Shown here piece after piece: positions 1 to 8,183 of a stretch of 64,000 nt of DNA (position 1 is the first letter of the stretch; each line of letters begins with the position of its first letter). The stretch comes from Ferrovibrio xuzhouensis (GTDB lineage Bacteria > Pseudomonadota > Alphaproteobacteria > Ferrovibrionales > Ferrovibrionaceae), in NCBI RefSeq assembly GCF_042648965.1, contig NZ_JBHRYJ010000002.1, positions 124,001-188,000 of the forward strand, read 5' to 3'. A program made the position numbers and the translations under genes. The notes under the pieces were generated by a model. The model made no database searches. It saw only the letters and a list, made by a program, of their open reading frames with translations, and was not told the DNA's origin.

Positions 1-427
1 CCCAGGTGGCCTTCACCGCGGTGGAATAGCCTTCGCCTTCCAGCAGGGTCTCGGCGCCCATCAGGCGCGACAGCAGGATGTTGCCGACCTTATCGTAGAC
101 CGGGTCTTCCCACTTGGTCCATTCCTCCTGCACGAGGCGGCAGCGCATGCCCAGTACGGCGGCCACTGCGGCGACCTGCCGGGTGTGGTTCGACTGGATG
201 TTACCGATCGATACCAGCGTGTCGCAGCCCTGTTTCAAGGCATCGGCGGCGAGCCATTCAAGCTTGCGCACCTTGTTGCCGCCGAAGGCGAGGCCGGAGG
301 AAACGTCGTCGCGCTTGGCCCAGACGGACACGCCAAGTTCGGTGGACAGCCGCTTCAGCGGCTGGATCGGCGACGGGAAGAAACCGAGCGATACGCGGGG
401 GAACCTGTCCTGCAGATTGAGCGGCAT
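1..427 (-). CDS. acdS: 1-aminocyclopropane-1-carboxylate deaminase, 3' part cut by window edge
   Basis: PLP enzyme that splits the ethylene precursor ACC into 2-oxobutyrate and ammonia in the cytoplasm. The visible N-terminal 142 residues match the family closely: SPIQPLKRLS, then AKRDDVSSGLAFGGNK with the PLP lysine, then SIGNIQSNHTRQVAA. I chose the ATG at 427 because the protein then begins MPLNLQDRFPR like known AcdS proteins; an in-frame ATG at 463 would add 12 residues. It is divergent from an Lrp-type gene at 592, the classic acdR-acdS arrangement. The C-terminal half lies outside the window. D-cysteine desulfhydrase is the main alternative in this fold, but the residues around the PLP lysine favour AcdS. 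Confidence 0.9.
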   Translation of the reverse strand, partial: MPLNLQDRFPRVSLGFFPSPIQPLKRLSTELGVSVWAKRDDVSSGLAFGGNKVRKLEWLAADALKQGCDTLVSIGNIQSNHTRQVAAVAAVLGMRCRLVQEEWTKWEDPVYDKVGNILLSRLMGAETLLEGEGYSTAVKATW

Positions 428-513
428 GGCAGTCGATGTCCTGTTGGTGAGAAACAGGGACATGATAGCCGCGAGCGCCGGCAAGGTGCTTCTGGACTGA
501 TGCGGTATTTGCG

Positions 514-523
514 GAATATATTC
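514..523. promoter_or_regulatory. Candidate AcdR (Lrp-type) operator between acdS and acdR
   Basis: GAATATATTC is a perfect 10-bp palindrome at the centre of the acdS-acdR spacer. A second, imperfect inverted repeat, TTCT-CC-AGAA, lies at 540-549. AT-rich palindromes are usual Lrp-family binding sites, and known acdR-acdS spacers carry such a box. The role is inferred from position. Confidence 0.5.
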
Positions 524-591
524 TGACGAAGAAGCAAATTTCTCCAGAATGATCCAAGTATAGCAGGTATTTTGAGAAGGATCTTCATCCC

Positions 592-1071
592 ATGATGGCC
601 GCGCCGGATTTCCCCGATCTCAGTGCCAGTGACCGCAAGATCCTGAAAGCGCTGCAGGAAAACGGCCGGCTGAGCAATGCTGACCTGGCCCGGCAGGTCG
701 GCCTGAGTGAATCGGCCTGCTGGAGCCATACCAAGCGGCTGTTCGACAGCGGGGTGATCCGCGGCGTGCGCGCCCTGATCGATCCGCGCGCCGTCCAGCG
801 GGAAATTGCGGTGCTGGTCGGCGTGGTGCTCGACCGCTCGACCAAGGACAGCTTCGCCGACTTCGCCCGGGCGGTGCGTGCCCTGCCGCAGGTGATGGAA
901 TGTTTCCTCGTCGCCGGCGACGTCGACTATTTCCTGAAGATCCGGGTGCACGACCTCGGTGCGTTCAACCGGTTCCACAGCGAAAAAATCCTGGCCCTGC
1001 CCGGCGTGCGGCAGGTGCGTACGTTTTTCGTACTCGATGAAATCAAGGCAGACGGGCCGCTGTCGCTGTAG
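592..1071 (+). CDS. acdR: Lrp/AsnC-family regulator, AcdR type
   Basis: 159-residue Lrp-family protein. An N-terminal winged helix-turn-helix (about residues 8-55, including NADLARQVGLSESACWSHTKRL) is followed by the RAM/AsnC ligand domain, with the family hallmark GDVDYFLKIRV near residue 104. In other bacteria AcdR activates acdS when ACC is present, and the divergent acdS supports the same role here. A purine-rich stretch, GAGAAGGA at 574-581, is the likely ribosome site. ATGs at 592 and 595 are adjacent and the first is used. The gene ends 2 bp before the convergent aminotransferase. Confidence 0.85.
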   Translation: MMAAPDFPDLSASDRKILKALQENGRLSNADLARQVGLSESACWSHTKRLFDSGVIRGVRALIDPRAVQREIAVLVGVVLDRSTKDSFADFARAVRALPQVMECFLVAGDVDYFLKIRVHDLGAFNRFHSEKILALPGVRQVRTFFVLDEIKADGPLSL

Positions 1072-1073
1072 CC

Positions 1074-2228
1074 TCAGCCCCGCTTCACGAAGCCGGCGAT
1101 GCGTTCGACCGCGCCGTCCAGCTTGTCGGTGGTCTTGGCGAAGCAGAAACGCACCACGCTGCGCACGTGGTCCGCGGCATAGAAGGCGCTGACCGGAATG
1201 GCGGCGACGCCGGCCTCGGATACCAGCCGGGTGCACCAGGCGGCATCGTCGAGATCGTTGCTGACGGTGGCAAGGTCGATGTTGAGGAAATAGGTCGCCT
1301 TGCTCGGCAGCACGTCGAGGCCGGCGGCGGCCAGTCCGCCGGCGAAGCGGTCGCGTGCCGCCTGCAGCTCGCGGCGCATGTCGAGGAAATACGCGTCGTC
1401 CTTGGCCAGCCCGTAAGCCACGGCGGCCTGCAGGTTCGGCGGCGTCGTGAAGGTGATGAACTGATGCGCCTTGGCCAGCACTTTCATCAGCGCCGGCGCG
1501 GCGCAGACAAAGCCGACCTTCCAGCCGGTCAGCGAGAAGATCTTGCCGGCCGAGCCGATCTTGATGCAGCGCTCGCGCAGGCCCGGCAGTGCCATCAGCG
1601 GCGTATGCGACAGGCCGTCGAACAGCACATGTTCCCAGACCTCGTCGCAGATCGCGACGGCGTCGTATTTTTCGAGATAGCGGCCGAGCAGCTCAAGATC
1701 CTCGCGCGGAAATATCGTCGCGGTGGGGTTGAGCGGGTTGTTGAAGATCACGGCTTTGGTCTTCGGCGAGAAGGCGGCCTTCAGTGCGTCTTCATCGAGC
1801 CGCCAGTGTGGCGGGCGCAGGGTGACAAACTTCGGCACGCCGCCGGCGCGCTTTACCAGCGGCAGATAAGCGTCATACATCGGCTGGAACAGCACGACCT
1901 CGTCGCCCGGCTCGATCAGCGCCAGCAGGCTGCCGGCCAACGCCTCGGTGGCGCCCGAGGTCACCATCACCTCGGTCTCCCAGTTCAGGTCGAGCGCATG
2001 GAAGCGCTTGTAATGCGCGGCGATCGCCTCGCGCAGGGCGGGCAGGCCCATCATCGGCGGATACTGGTTCCAGCCGGTCATCGTGGCGTCGGCGGCGGCG
2101 CGACGCACATCCTCCGGGCCGGGGTCGTCGGGGAAGCCCTGGCCGAGGTTGATCGCCTGGTGCTGGCCGGCCAGCCGCGACATGGTCTCGAAGATGGTGG
2201 TGGGGATATCGGCGAAGATCGGGTTCAT
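1074..2228 (-). CDS. Class I/II PLP aminotransferase (methionine/kynurenine aminotransferase-like)
   Basis: 384-residue fold-type I aminotransferase. NNPLNPTA is the family Asn-Pro motif, and SAGKIFSLTGWKVGF carries the Schiff-base lysine. The opening INLGQGFPD and the QYPPMMGLPALREAIA segment are typical of the YbdL/kynurenine aminotransferase branch, which transaminates methionine, aromatic amino acids or kynurenine to 2-oxo acids. It is the last gene of a leftward run after the MFS and membrane-protein genes, with a 77-bp gap upstream. Substrate cannot be fixed from sequence. Closeness to acdS may be chance. Confidence 0.85.
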   Translation of the reverse strand: MNPIFADIPTTIFETMSRLAGQHQAINLGQGFPDDPGPEDVRRAAADATMTGWNQYPPMMGLPALREAIAAHYKRFHALDLNWETEVMVTSGATEALAGSLLALIEPGDEVVLFQPMYDAYLPLVKRAGGVPKFVTLRPPHWRLDEDALKAAFSPKTKAVIFNNPLNPTATIFPREDLELLGRYLEKYDAVAICDEVWEHVLFDGLSHTPLMALPGLRERCIKIGSAGKIFSLTGWKVGFVCAAPALMKVLAKAHQFITFTTPPNLQAAVAYGLAKDDAYFLDMRRELQAARDRFAGGLAAAGLDVLPSKATYFLNIDLATVSNDLDDAAWCTRLVSEAGVAAIPVSAFYAADHVRSVVRFCFAKTTDKLDGAVERIAGFVKRG

Positions 2229-2305
2229 GGCGGCGCGGCGGGTGGTTTTTTCGGTGCCGTCGGGTGTAGCACGTGGCCGGCCGGCCCGGAAGCCGCCGGT
2301 TGTTT

Positions 2306-3157
2306 CTAGGCGGCGGCCGATTTCACAGCCTGGCGGCGCAATACGGCGCGGCGCAGCAGGCCGAGCGTCAGCGCCACGGCCAGCGAGCCGGTGATGCCGA
2401 TGACCACCGCCGGGCCGCCGCCCAGCCGCGGCGCCAGCAGAGTCATGCTGAGGAAGAAGGGGACATGGCTGGCCAGTCCGATCTGGGTGGCGCGCAGCGC
2501 GGCGCGCATGCCGGTGCGTTCCAGCCGGCGCGGCATGAAGCTGCAGACCACCAGCAGGGCGACCGGGAAAGACGACAGGATGCCGGTCAGCCGCGGCCCG
2601 AGCAGGGCGGAGGCGCCGCTGACCAAGGCCACCAACAGGCCGGCGGCAATGCCGCGCAGCACGGTCTCGTAAAGCGGCGAGCGGCCGCGCGCCGCCGGTG
2701 CGGTCAGCGGCACACTGCTGCCGGTGCGCCAGGCGATCAGGGCTGCCAGCGCGAAGACGGCGAGCGAGACCGGCAGCAGGGCCGGCAGCTGGCGGATCAC
2801 CAGGCCGCTGAGCAGCCAGACCAGCAGGCCGCAGGGCAGCGCGACGGTCATGGGGAAACGCCGCAGCAGGGCAATGACGGTGACGAGGAACAGCAGCACG
2901 GCGCCGACGGTGGCAAGGCTGCCCAGCGCGGCATGGGCGGCGAAATCCGGGTCGTCCTGCAGCAGCAGGAAGACGTAGGCCGGCGCGGTGACAATCGGCA
3001 GGGCCAGCACGATCCCGCCGATAAACGGCGAGGCACGCTCCATCAGCCAGATCACGCCGCCGACGAAAACGGCGGTGGCCAGGCCGCGCGCGGGAATCGC
3101 GAGCCAGGCGAGATCCGCCCAGATGGAATGACCCTGGGCCAGCAGGTCGGTGGTCAT
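2306..3157 (-). CDS. Polytopic membrane protein with internal repeat, unknown function
   Basis: 283 residues with about eight hydrophobic segments and a basic C-terminus (RRAVLRRQ). I do not recognise the family. The two halves look duplicated: FIGGIVLALPIV near residue 45 corresponds to LTGILSSFPVA near residue 190, each followed by a helix and an A-A-L-x-x-L/T-Q/A segment. Such tandem inverted or direct halves are common in small transporters. It starts 2 bp after the stop of the upstream MFS gene, so the two are very likely co-transcribed and may act together in export. Confidence 0.7.
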   Translation of the reverse strand: MTTDLLAQGHSIWADLAWLAIPARGLATAVFVGGVIWLMERASPFIGGIVLALPIVTAPAYVFLLLQDDPDFAAHAALGSLATVGAVLLFLVTVIALLRRFPMTVALPCGLLVWLLSGLVIRQLPALLPVSLAVFALAALIAWRTGSSVPLTAPAARGRSPLYETVLRGIAAGLLVALVSGASALLGPRLTGILSSFPVALLVVCSFMPRRLERTGMRAALRATQIGLASHVPFFLSMTLLAPRLGGGPAVVIGITGSLAVALTLGLLRRAVLRRQAVKSAAA

Positions 3158-3159
3158 GC

Positions 3160-4617
3160 TCAGTCTTCTCCCGCCTGCCTGGCGCGATCCGCGTCATCCG
3201 GCGTCAGCGGTTCGCCCTGGCGCAGCCGCTGGGTCGGCGCGAACAGGCGATGGCCGCTGACCTCGGCGCCGGCCTCGCCGGTCAGCGCCAGGAAGATCAG
3301 CGCCGAGAGGGCCGAGGCCAGGCCGACCACGGCAAAGGCCGGGGTGAAATCGGCCGGCAGGATCCTGTCGCCGCCACCGGCCATCATCAGGGTGATATGC
3401 AGGGTCAGCGCGCCGAGGCCGACGCCGAACGACAGCGACAGCTGCTGCATCATGCTGGAAAAGCTGGTGGCGCGACTCATCTGCTCGGGCGGAATGTCGG
3501 CCACCGCCAGCGTGTTGACGCTGGTGAACTGCAGCGAGCGGGCGATGCCGCCGAAAAACAGCAGGCCCATGATCAGCAGATAGCTGTCTTCCGGACGGAA
3601 CAGGCCGTAGATCGCCACCGTGCCGCCGGAGATCACCGCATTGCAGATCAGCACGCGGCGGAAACCGAAGCGGCGCAGGATCGGCCGGGCGATCATCTTC
3701 ATGGTCATGGCGCCGGCCGCCGAGATGAAAGTGATCGAGCCGGAGTGGAAGGCGCTCAGCCCGAAGCCGAGCTGCAGCATCAGCGGCAGCAGGAAGGGCA
3801 ACGCGCCGATGCCGATGCGGAACAGCGAGCCGCCGAGCACGCCGGCGCGGAAGGTCGGGATGCGCAGCAGGTTGAGGTCGACCAGCGGATGCGGATGGCG
3901 TCGCGCGTGGTAGAAATACCCTGCGCTGGCGATGGCGCCGACGATCAGCAGGGTGGCGACGGCGGCATTGGGCAGCAGGCCGCGGCCCAGCGTCTCGAAG
4001 CCGAACATCAGGCCGGTCAGTGCCGTGGCGCTGAGCGCGAAGCCGCGGACATCGAGCGGCGGCATGCGCTGCTCGCGGACGTTCGGAATGAACAGCGTGA
4101 CCAGCAGGATGCCGACCAGGCCGATCGGCAGGTTGATCCAGAAGATCCAGCGCCAGGACAGATAGGTGGTGAGGAAGCCGCCGACCGGCGGGCCCATCAC
4201 CGGGCCAATCAGGGCGGGCACCGTCAGCCAGGTCATGGCGCGGACCAGTTCCGCCTTGGGCACGGCACGCAGCATGATCAGGCGGCCGACCGGCACCATC
4301 ATGGCGCCGCCGAGCCCCTGCAGGACACGGGCGCCGACCAGGGTCCAGAAGCTGTCGGTCATGCCGCAGAGCAGCGAGCCGATGATGAAGACGGCAATGG
4401 CGCCACGAAACACCGTGCGGGCGCCGAAGCGGTCGGCGACCCAGCCGCTGACCGGAATGAACACCGCCAGGCTGAACAGGTAGGAGGTGATCGCGAGGTT
4501 GAGCCGCAGGGGGCTTTCGCCGAGCGATGTCGCGATGCTGGGGAGGGCGGTGGCCAGCACGCTGCTGTCAAGGTTTTCCATGAACAGCGCGCAGGCGACA
4601 ATGAGGGGAATGAGCAT
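3160..4617 (-). CDS. MFS drug/efflux transporter, DHA2 (EmrB/QacA) type
   Basis: 485 residues with about 14 transmembrane helices. MENLDSSVLATALPSIA in TM1 is the DHA2 signature (motif D1), GWVADRFGART is MFS motif A, and GPVMGPPVGGFL in TM5 is motif C of drug:proton antiporters. It probably exports a toxic organic compound through the inner membrane. No HlyD/EmrA-type partner lies next to it. The following membrane-protein gene starts 2 bp downstream. The 259-bp upstream spacer to cydA contains no gene. Confidence 0.85.
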   Translation of the reverse strand: MLIPLIVACALFMENLDSSVLATALPSIATSLGESPLRLNLAITSYLFSLAVFIPVSGWVADRFGARTVFRGAIAVFIIGSLLCGMTDSFWTLVGARVLQGLGGAMMVPVGRLIMLRAVPKAELVRAMTWLTVPALIGPVMGPPVGGFLTTYLSWRWIFWINLPIGLVGILLVTLFIPNVREQRMPPLDVRGFALSATALTGLMFGFETLGRGLLPNAAVATLLIVGAIASAGYFYHARRHPHPLVDLNLLRIPTFRAGVLGGSLFRIGIGALPFLLPLMLQLGFGLSAFHSGSITFISAAGAMTMKMIARPILRRFGFRRVLICNAVISGGTVAIYGLFRPEDSYLLIMGLLFFGGIARSLQFTSVNTLAVADIPPEQMSRATSFSSMMQQLSLSFGVGLGALTLHITLMMAGGGDRILPADFTPAFAVVGLASALSALIFLALTGEAGAEVSGHRLFAPTQRLRQGEPLTPDDADRARQAGED

Positions 4618-4876
4618 GATACGGGATGTAATGACCGGAAGTGTGATCCTAGTCGAGGAATGGTTTCAAGACCGTTGCATTTCCTGCAGGGCTGACATGA
4701 GGGGTCCGGCCGGTGCAGGCCCGCGTCTGGAGGTTCGAGCCATGCGGTGCCGTGCCGCAGTGCGGCAATCCGCGCCGCGTGATTCGCTTGATCCGCAGGT
4801 CAAACACGGGGCTTTATAGGGGCCGTGACTGTCCCCGCCGGCGTGCGGCGCCAACCGGACTGACGGAGAGCCTGGC

Positions 4877-6301
4877 ATGCATTTCCTGCACGATGCCCTG
4901 CTGCTGGCACGGCTGCAATTCGCCTTCACGGTTTCGTTCCATATCATCTTCCCGGCCTTCACCATCGGGCTGGCCAGTTATCTCGCCGTGCTGGAGGGCC
5001 TGTGGCTGTGGACCGGCCGCGAGGTCTATATCCGCGTCTTCCGCTTCTGGGTGACCATCTTTGCCGTGGTGTTCGGCATGGGCGTGGTGTCGGGCATCGT
5101 CATGAGCTATCAGTTCGGCACCAACTGGTCGGTGTTTTCCGACAAGGCCGGGCCGGTCATCGGCCCGCTGATGGGCTACGAGGTGCTGTCGGCGTTTTTC
5201 CTCGAGGCCGGTTTCCTCGGCGTGATGCTGTTTGGTATCCGCAAGGTCGGTCGCGGGCTGCATTTCTTTGCCACCCTGATGGTCGCGCTGGGCACCTTCC
5301 TCTCGGCATTCTGGATTCTCGCCGCCAACAGCTGGATGCAGACGCCGGCCGGCTACGACATCGCGCCGAACGGCCAGTATGTGCCCGCCGACTGGCTGGC
5401 GGTGATCTTCAATCCCTCGTTTCCCTACCGCCTGGTGCATATGGTGCTGGCGGCGTATCTGACGACCGCTTTCGTGGTCGGCGCGGTCGGTGCCTGGCAT
5501 CTGCTGAAGGACCGCGGCAATGCGGCGGCGCGGGTGATGTTCTCGATGGCGATGTGGATGGCCGCCATCGTCGCGCCGGTGCAGATCTTTGCCGGCGACA
5601 TGCATGGCCTGAACACCCTGGAACACCAGCCGGCCAAGGTCGCCGCCATGGAAGGCCATTACGACAGCCACGACGGGGCGCCGCTGATCCTGTTCGGCCT
5701 GCCCGACAATGCGGCGGCCGAGACGAAATATGCCGTGGAAATTCCGAAGCTCGGCAGCCTGATCCTGACCCACAGCTGGGACGGCCATATCCGCGGCCTG
5801 AAGGATTTCCCGCGCGAAGACTGGCCGAATGCCACGGTGATCTTCTGGAGTTTCCGCATCATGGTCGGCCTCGGGCTGCTGATGGCGCTGCTCGGGCTCG
5901 CCTCGCTGCTGTGGCGCTGGCGCGGCCGGCTCTATGAGGCGCCATGGCTGCATCGCGCCGCCGTGGCGATGGGGCCGAGCGGCTTCCTCGCCGTTCTGGC
6001 CGGCTGGGTGACTACCGAGGTCGGCCGCCAGCCCTGGACCATCTACGGCCTGCTGCGCACGTCGGACTCGGTCTCGCCGATCGGCCTGCCCGGGGTGGCG
6101 ACCTCGCTGGTCGCCTTCATCGTGGTCTATTGCATCGTCTTCGCTGCCGGCATTTTCTATCTGTTCCGCCTGATGGGGCGGCCGCCCGGGCTGGAGTCGC
6201 CCGGATCCGCACCGGTGGAGGCGCCGCTGCGTGCGGCGACCAGCGCGCCGGTCGCCGATCTGCTGGCCGAACCGGGCACGACGGGGGAGAAGACGCCATG
6301 A
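4877..6301 (+). CDS. cydA: Cytochrome bd quinol oxidase subunit I, cyanide-insensitive (CioA) type
   Basis: 474-residue membrane subunit that oxidises quinol and reduces O2. Likely heme ligands are visible: His22 (SFHIIFP, heme d/b595 side), His188 (RLVHMV) and Met329 (FRIMVG) for heme b558. The Q-loop after FAGDMHG is short, so Met329 replaces the E. coli Met393 position and the protein is about 50 residues shorter than E. coli CydA. A short Q-loop and the GRQPW motif mark the CIO/bd-II-like group. An RBS-like CGGAGAG precedes the ATG. The stop overlaps the cydB start (ATGA). Confidence 0.95.
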   Translation: MHFLHDALLLARLQFAFTVSFHIIFPAFTIGLASYLAVLEGLWLWTGREVYIRVFRFWVTIFAVVFGMGVVSGIVMSYQFGTNWSVFSDKAGPVIGPLMGYEVLSAFFLEAGFLGVMLFGIRKVGRGLHFFATLMVALGTFLSAFWILAANSWMQTPAGYDIAPNGQYVPADWLAVIFNPSFPYRLVHMVLAAYLTTAFVVGAVGAWHLLKDRGNAAARVMFSMAMWMAAIVAPVQIFAGDMHGLNTLEHQPAKVAAMEGHYDSHDGAPLILFGLPDNAAAETKYAVEIPKLGSLILTHSWDGHIRGLKDFPREDWPNATVIFWSFRIMVGLGLLMALLGLASLLWRWRGRLYEAPWLHRAAVAMGPSGFLAVLAGWVTTEVGRQPWTIYGLLRTSDSVSPIGLPGVATSLVAFIVVYCIVFAAGIFYLFRLMGRPPGLESPGSAPVEAPLRAATSAPVADLLAEPGTTGEKTP

Positions 6302-7305
6302 CGCTCGACCTGCCGCTGATCTGGGCCGGCCTGATCGCCTTCGCGGTACTGGCCTATGTGATCCTCGATGGCTTCGACCTCGGGATCGGCATCCTGTTTC
6401 CGCTGTTCCGCGAGGAACGCGAGCGCGACCGCGTGATGAATACGGTGGCGCCGGTCTGGGACGGCAACGAGACCTGGCTGGTGCTGGGCGGCGGCGGCCT
6501 GCTGGCGGCTTTCCCGTTGGCCTATTCCGTGGTGCTGCCGGCACTCTATGCGCCGCTGATCACCATGCTGCTCGGCCTGATCTTCCGCGGCGTCGCCTTC
6601 GAGTTCCGCTGGCGCACCCGGCGCTGGAAGCGCGTGTGGGATTACAGCTTCGCGCTGGGCTCGCTGGTCGCCACGCTGATGCAGGGCATCGCGCTCGGCG
6701 GCCTGGTGCAGGGCATCCATGTCGTCGGCCGCGCCTATGCCGGCGGCTGGTGGGACTGGCTGACGCCGTTCAGCATCCTCACCGGCGTCGCCCTGGTGAT
6801 CGGCTATGCGCTGCTCGGCGCCACCTGGCTGATCGTCAAGACCGATGGTGAAATCCAGGACCGCTGCTACCTGCTGGCGCACCGGCTGGCCATCCTGCTG
6901 GTGGCGATGATCGGCATCGTCAGCCTGTGGACGCCCTTCCTCGACGAACGGTTCCTCGCCCGCTGGTTCCACTGGCCGAACATCGCGCTGACCGCGCCGA
7001 TGCCGGTGCTTGTGCTGGTCGCCGCCTGGGTATTGTGGCGGGGCCTGCACGACCGGCGCCGCGAGGTGCAGCCCTTCCTCGCCGCGCTGGCCCTGTTCGT
7101 GCTGTCCTATATCGGGCTCGGCATCAGTTTCTGGCCGATGATGGTGCCGCCCGCGATCAGCTTCCGCGACGCCGCAGCGCCGGATGCCAGCCTTGGTTTC
7201 CTGCTGGTCGGCGCCGTCATCCTGCTGCCGGTGATTCTCGCCTATACGGCCTATGCCTACCGGGTGTTCCGCGGCAAGGTGGACGAGCATGCCGGCTATC
7301 ACTGA
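6298..7305 (+). CDS. cydB: Cytochrome bd quinol oxidase subunit II
   Basis: 335 residues, about eight to nine helices. The N-terminus ILDGFDLGIGIL and PVWDGNETWLVLGGG are the conserved CydB motifs. It forms the heterodimer with CydA and scaffolds the oxidase. Translation is coupled to cydA through the 4-bp ATGA overlap. The 3' end overlaps the start of the DUF2474 gene by 17 bp. No cydDC exporter genes are in the window. Confidence 0.95.
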   Translation: MTLDLPLIWAGLIAFAVLAYVILDGFDLGIGILFPLFREERERDRVMNTVAPVWDGNETWLVLGGGGLLAAFPLAYSVVLPALYAPLITMLLGLIFRGVAFEFRWRTRRWKRVWDYSFALGSLVATLMQGIALGGLVQGIHVVGRAYAGGWWDWLTPFSILTGVALVIGYALLGATWLIVKTDGEIQDRCYLLAHRLAILLVAMIGIVSLWTPFLDERFLARWFHWPNIALTAPMPVLVLVAAWVLWRGLHDRRREVQPFLAALALFVLSYIGLGISFWPMMVPPAISFRDAAAPDASLGFLLVGAVILLPVILAYTAYAYRVFRGKVDEHAGYH

Positions 7306-7435
7306 TCAGGCTCAGGTGGGGCGCCGGCCGCCGCCGCTGTGGCGGCGCCTGCTGTGGTTCGCCGCCCTATGGGCCGGCGGCGTGTTCGCCGTCGGTGTCG
7401 TCGGCCTGGCGATCCGCCTCGTCCTCAAGCCGTGA
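7289..7435 (+). CDS. DUF2474 small membrane protein, probable third subunit of cytochrome bd
   Basis: 48 residues: a basic proline-rich start (GRRPPPLWRRLLW), one transmembrane helix (about residues 21-44) and a short LVLKP tail. This matches DUF2474, found downstream of cioAB-type genes where E. coli has cydX. The ATG at 7289 lies inside the cydB 3' end, with a GGACGAGC stretch just upstream. Its last 69 bp overlap the convergent pseudouridine synthase gene. A stabilising role like CydX is inferred from size, topology and position. Confidence 0.8.
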   Translation: MPAITDQAQVGRRPPPLWRRLLWFAALWAGGVFAVGVVGLAIRLVLKP

Positions 7436-8125
7436 CCAGCCGCAGCTTTCGAGGGCCGCCTGCATATGCGGCGGCGGCAGGGCAACCGCGGTAACCGGCG
7501 GGCGTTTCGGGTAGATCGGCAGGCTGATGCTGCGGCTGTGCAGGTGCAGCGGCACATCCTGGTCGGCGACGGCATCGCCATACTGGTGGTCGCCGAGCAG
7601 CGGGCAGCCGAGTTGTGCCAGATGCACGCGGATCTGGTGGGTGCGCCCGGTGCGCGGCCGGCATTCGATCCAGGTCAGGTCGCCGGCCCGGCCGAGCACG
7701 CGGTAGTCAGTGACGGATGACTGGCCGTCCGCGGCCACCACCATGCGCCAGCCGCCACTTTTGGTGGACAGCTTCTTCAGTGCGGCATCGATGCGGCCTG
7801 CCTCGGTTGCCGGTGCGCCGCGGGTGACCGCCCAGTAGACCTTTTCGGCGCGGCCTTCCTGGAACAGCTTGCCGAGCCGGCGCAGCGCCTTCGGATGGCG
7901 GCCGAGCACGAGGCAGCCGGAGGTGTCGCGGTCGAGCCGGTGCGCCAGTGACGGCGGCTTGGGCAGGCCGAACTGCAGGTGGTGGAAATAGCGTTCGAGA
8001 TTGTCGCCGCCGCCGGGACCGGCATGCACGGCAAGGCCGGCCGGCTTGTCGATCACCAGCAGCAGCCCGTCGCGATAGAGTACGCGGTTTTCGATCTCTG
8101 CAGCGGTAAGGGCGGGCGCGGCCAT
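7367..8125 (-). CDS. RluA-family RNA pseudouridine synthase
   Basis: 252 residues. HRLDRDTSG contains the catalytic aspartate of the RluA family, and the C-terminal RPRTGRTHQIRVHL motif is characteristic. It isomerises uridine in 23S rRNA or tRNA, but the position cannot be told. I chose the ATG at 8125, since the protein then starts just before the conserved VLYRDGLLLVIDKP; an upstream in-frame TTG at 8161 is possible. There is no S4 domain. The last ~23 residues (acidic, low complexity) are read antisense to the DUF2474 gene and look like a readthrough tail. Confidence 0.88.
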   Translation of the reverse strand: MAAPALTAAEIENRVLYRDGLLLVIDKPAGLAVHAGPGGGDNLERYFHHLQFGLPKPPSLAHRLDRDTSGCLVLGRHPKALRRLGKLFQEGRAEKVYWAVTRGAPATEAGRIDAALKKLSTKSGGWRMVVAADGQSSVTDYRVLGRAGDLTWIECRPRTGRTHQIRVHLAQLGCPLLGDHQYGDAVADQDVPLHLHSRSISLPIYPKRPPVTAVALPPPHMQAALESCGWSRLEDEADRQADDTDGEHAAGP

Positions 8126-8183
8126 GGCGCATGGCGTGCACCACGGCCGCTCTCCCGTCAAGCCACGGGTGATTATTCGCCGG

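Noticed and set aside
1167..3583. Long open frames antisense to the aminotransferase and membrane genes
   Set aside because: They are shadows of high-GC coding sequence: composition is rich in R, Q, G and A with no family motif, while the opposite strand encodes clear proteins.
4788..4803. FNR-like site TTGATCCGCAGGTCAA before cydA
   Set aside because: The half sites are 8 bp apart (TTGA-N8-TCAA) instead of the 6 needed by FNR/FixK. It may bind something else, but I cannot support an FNR box.
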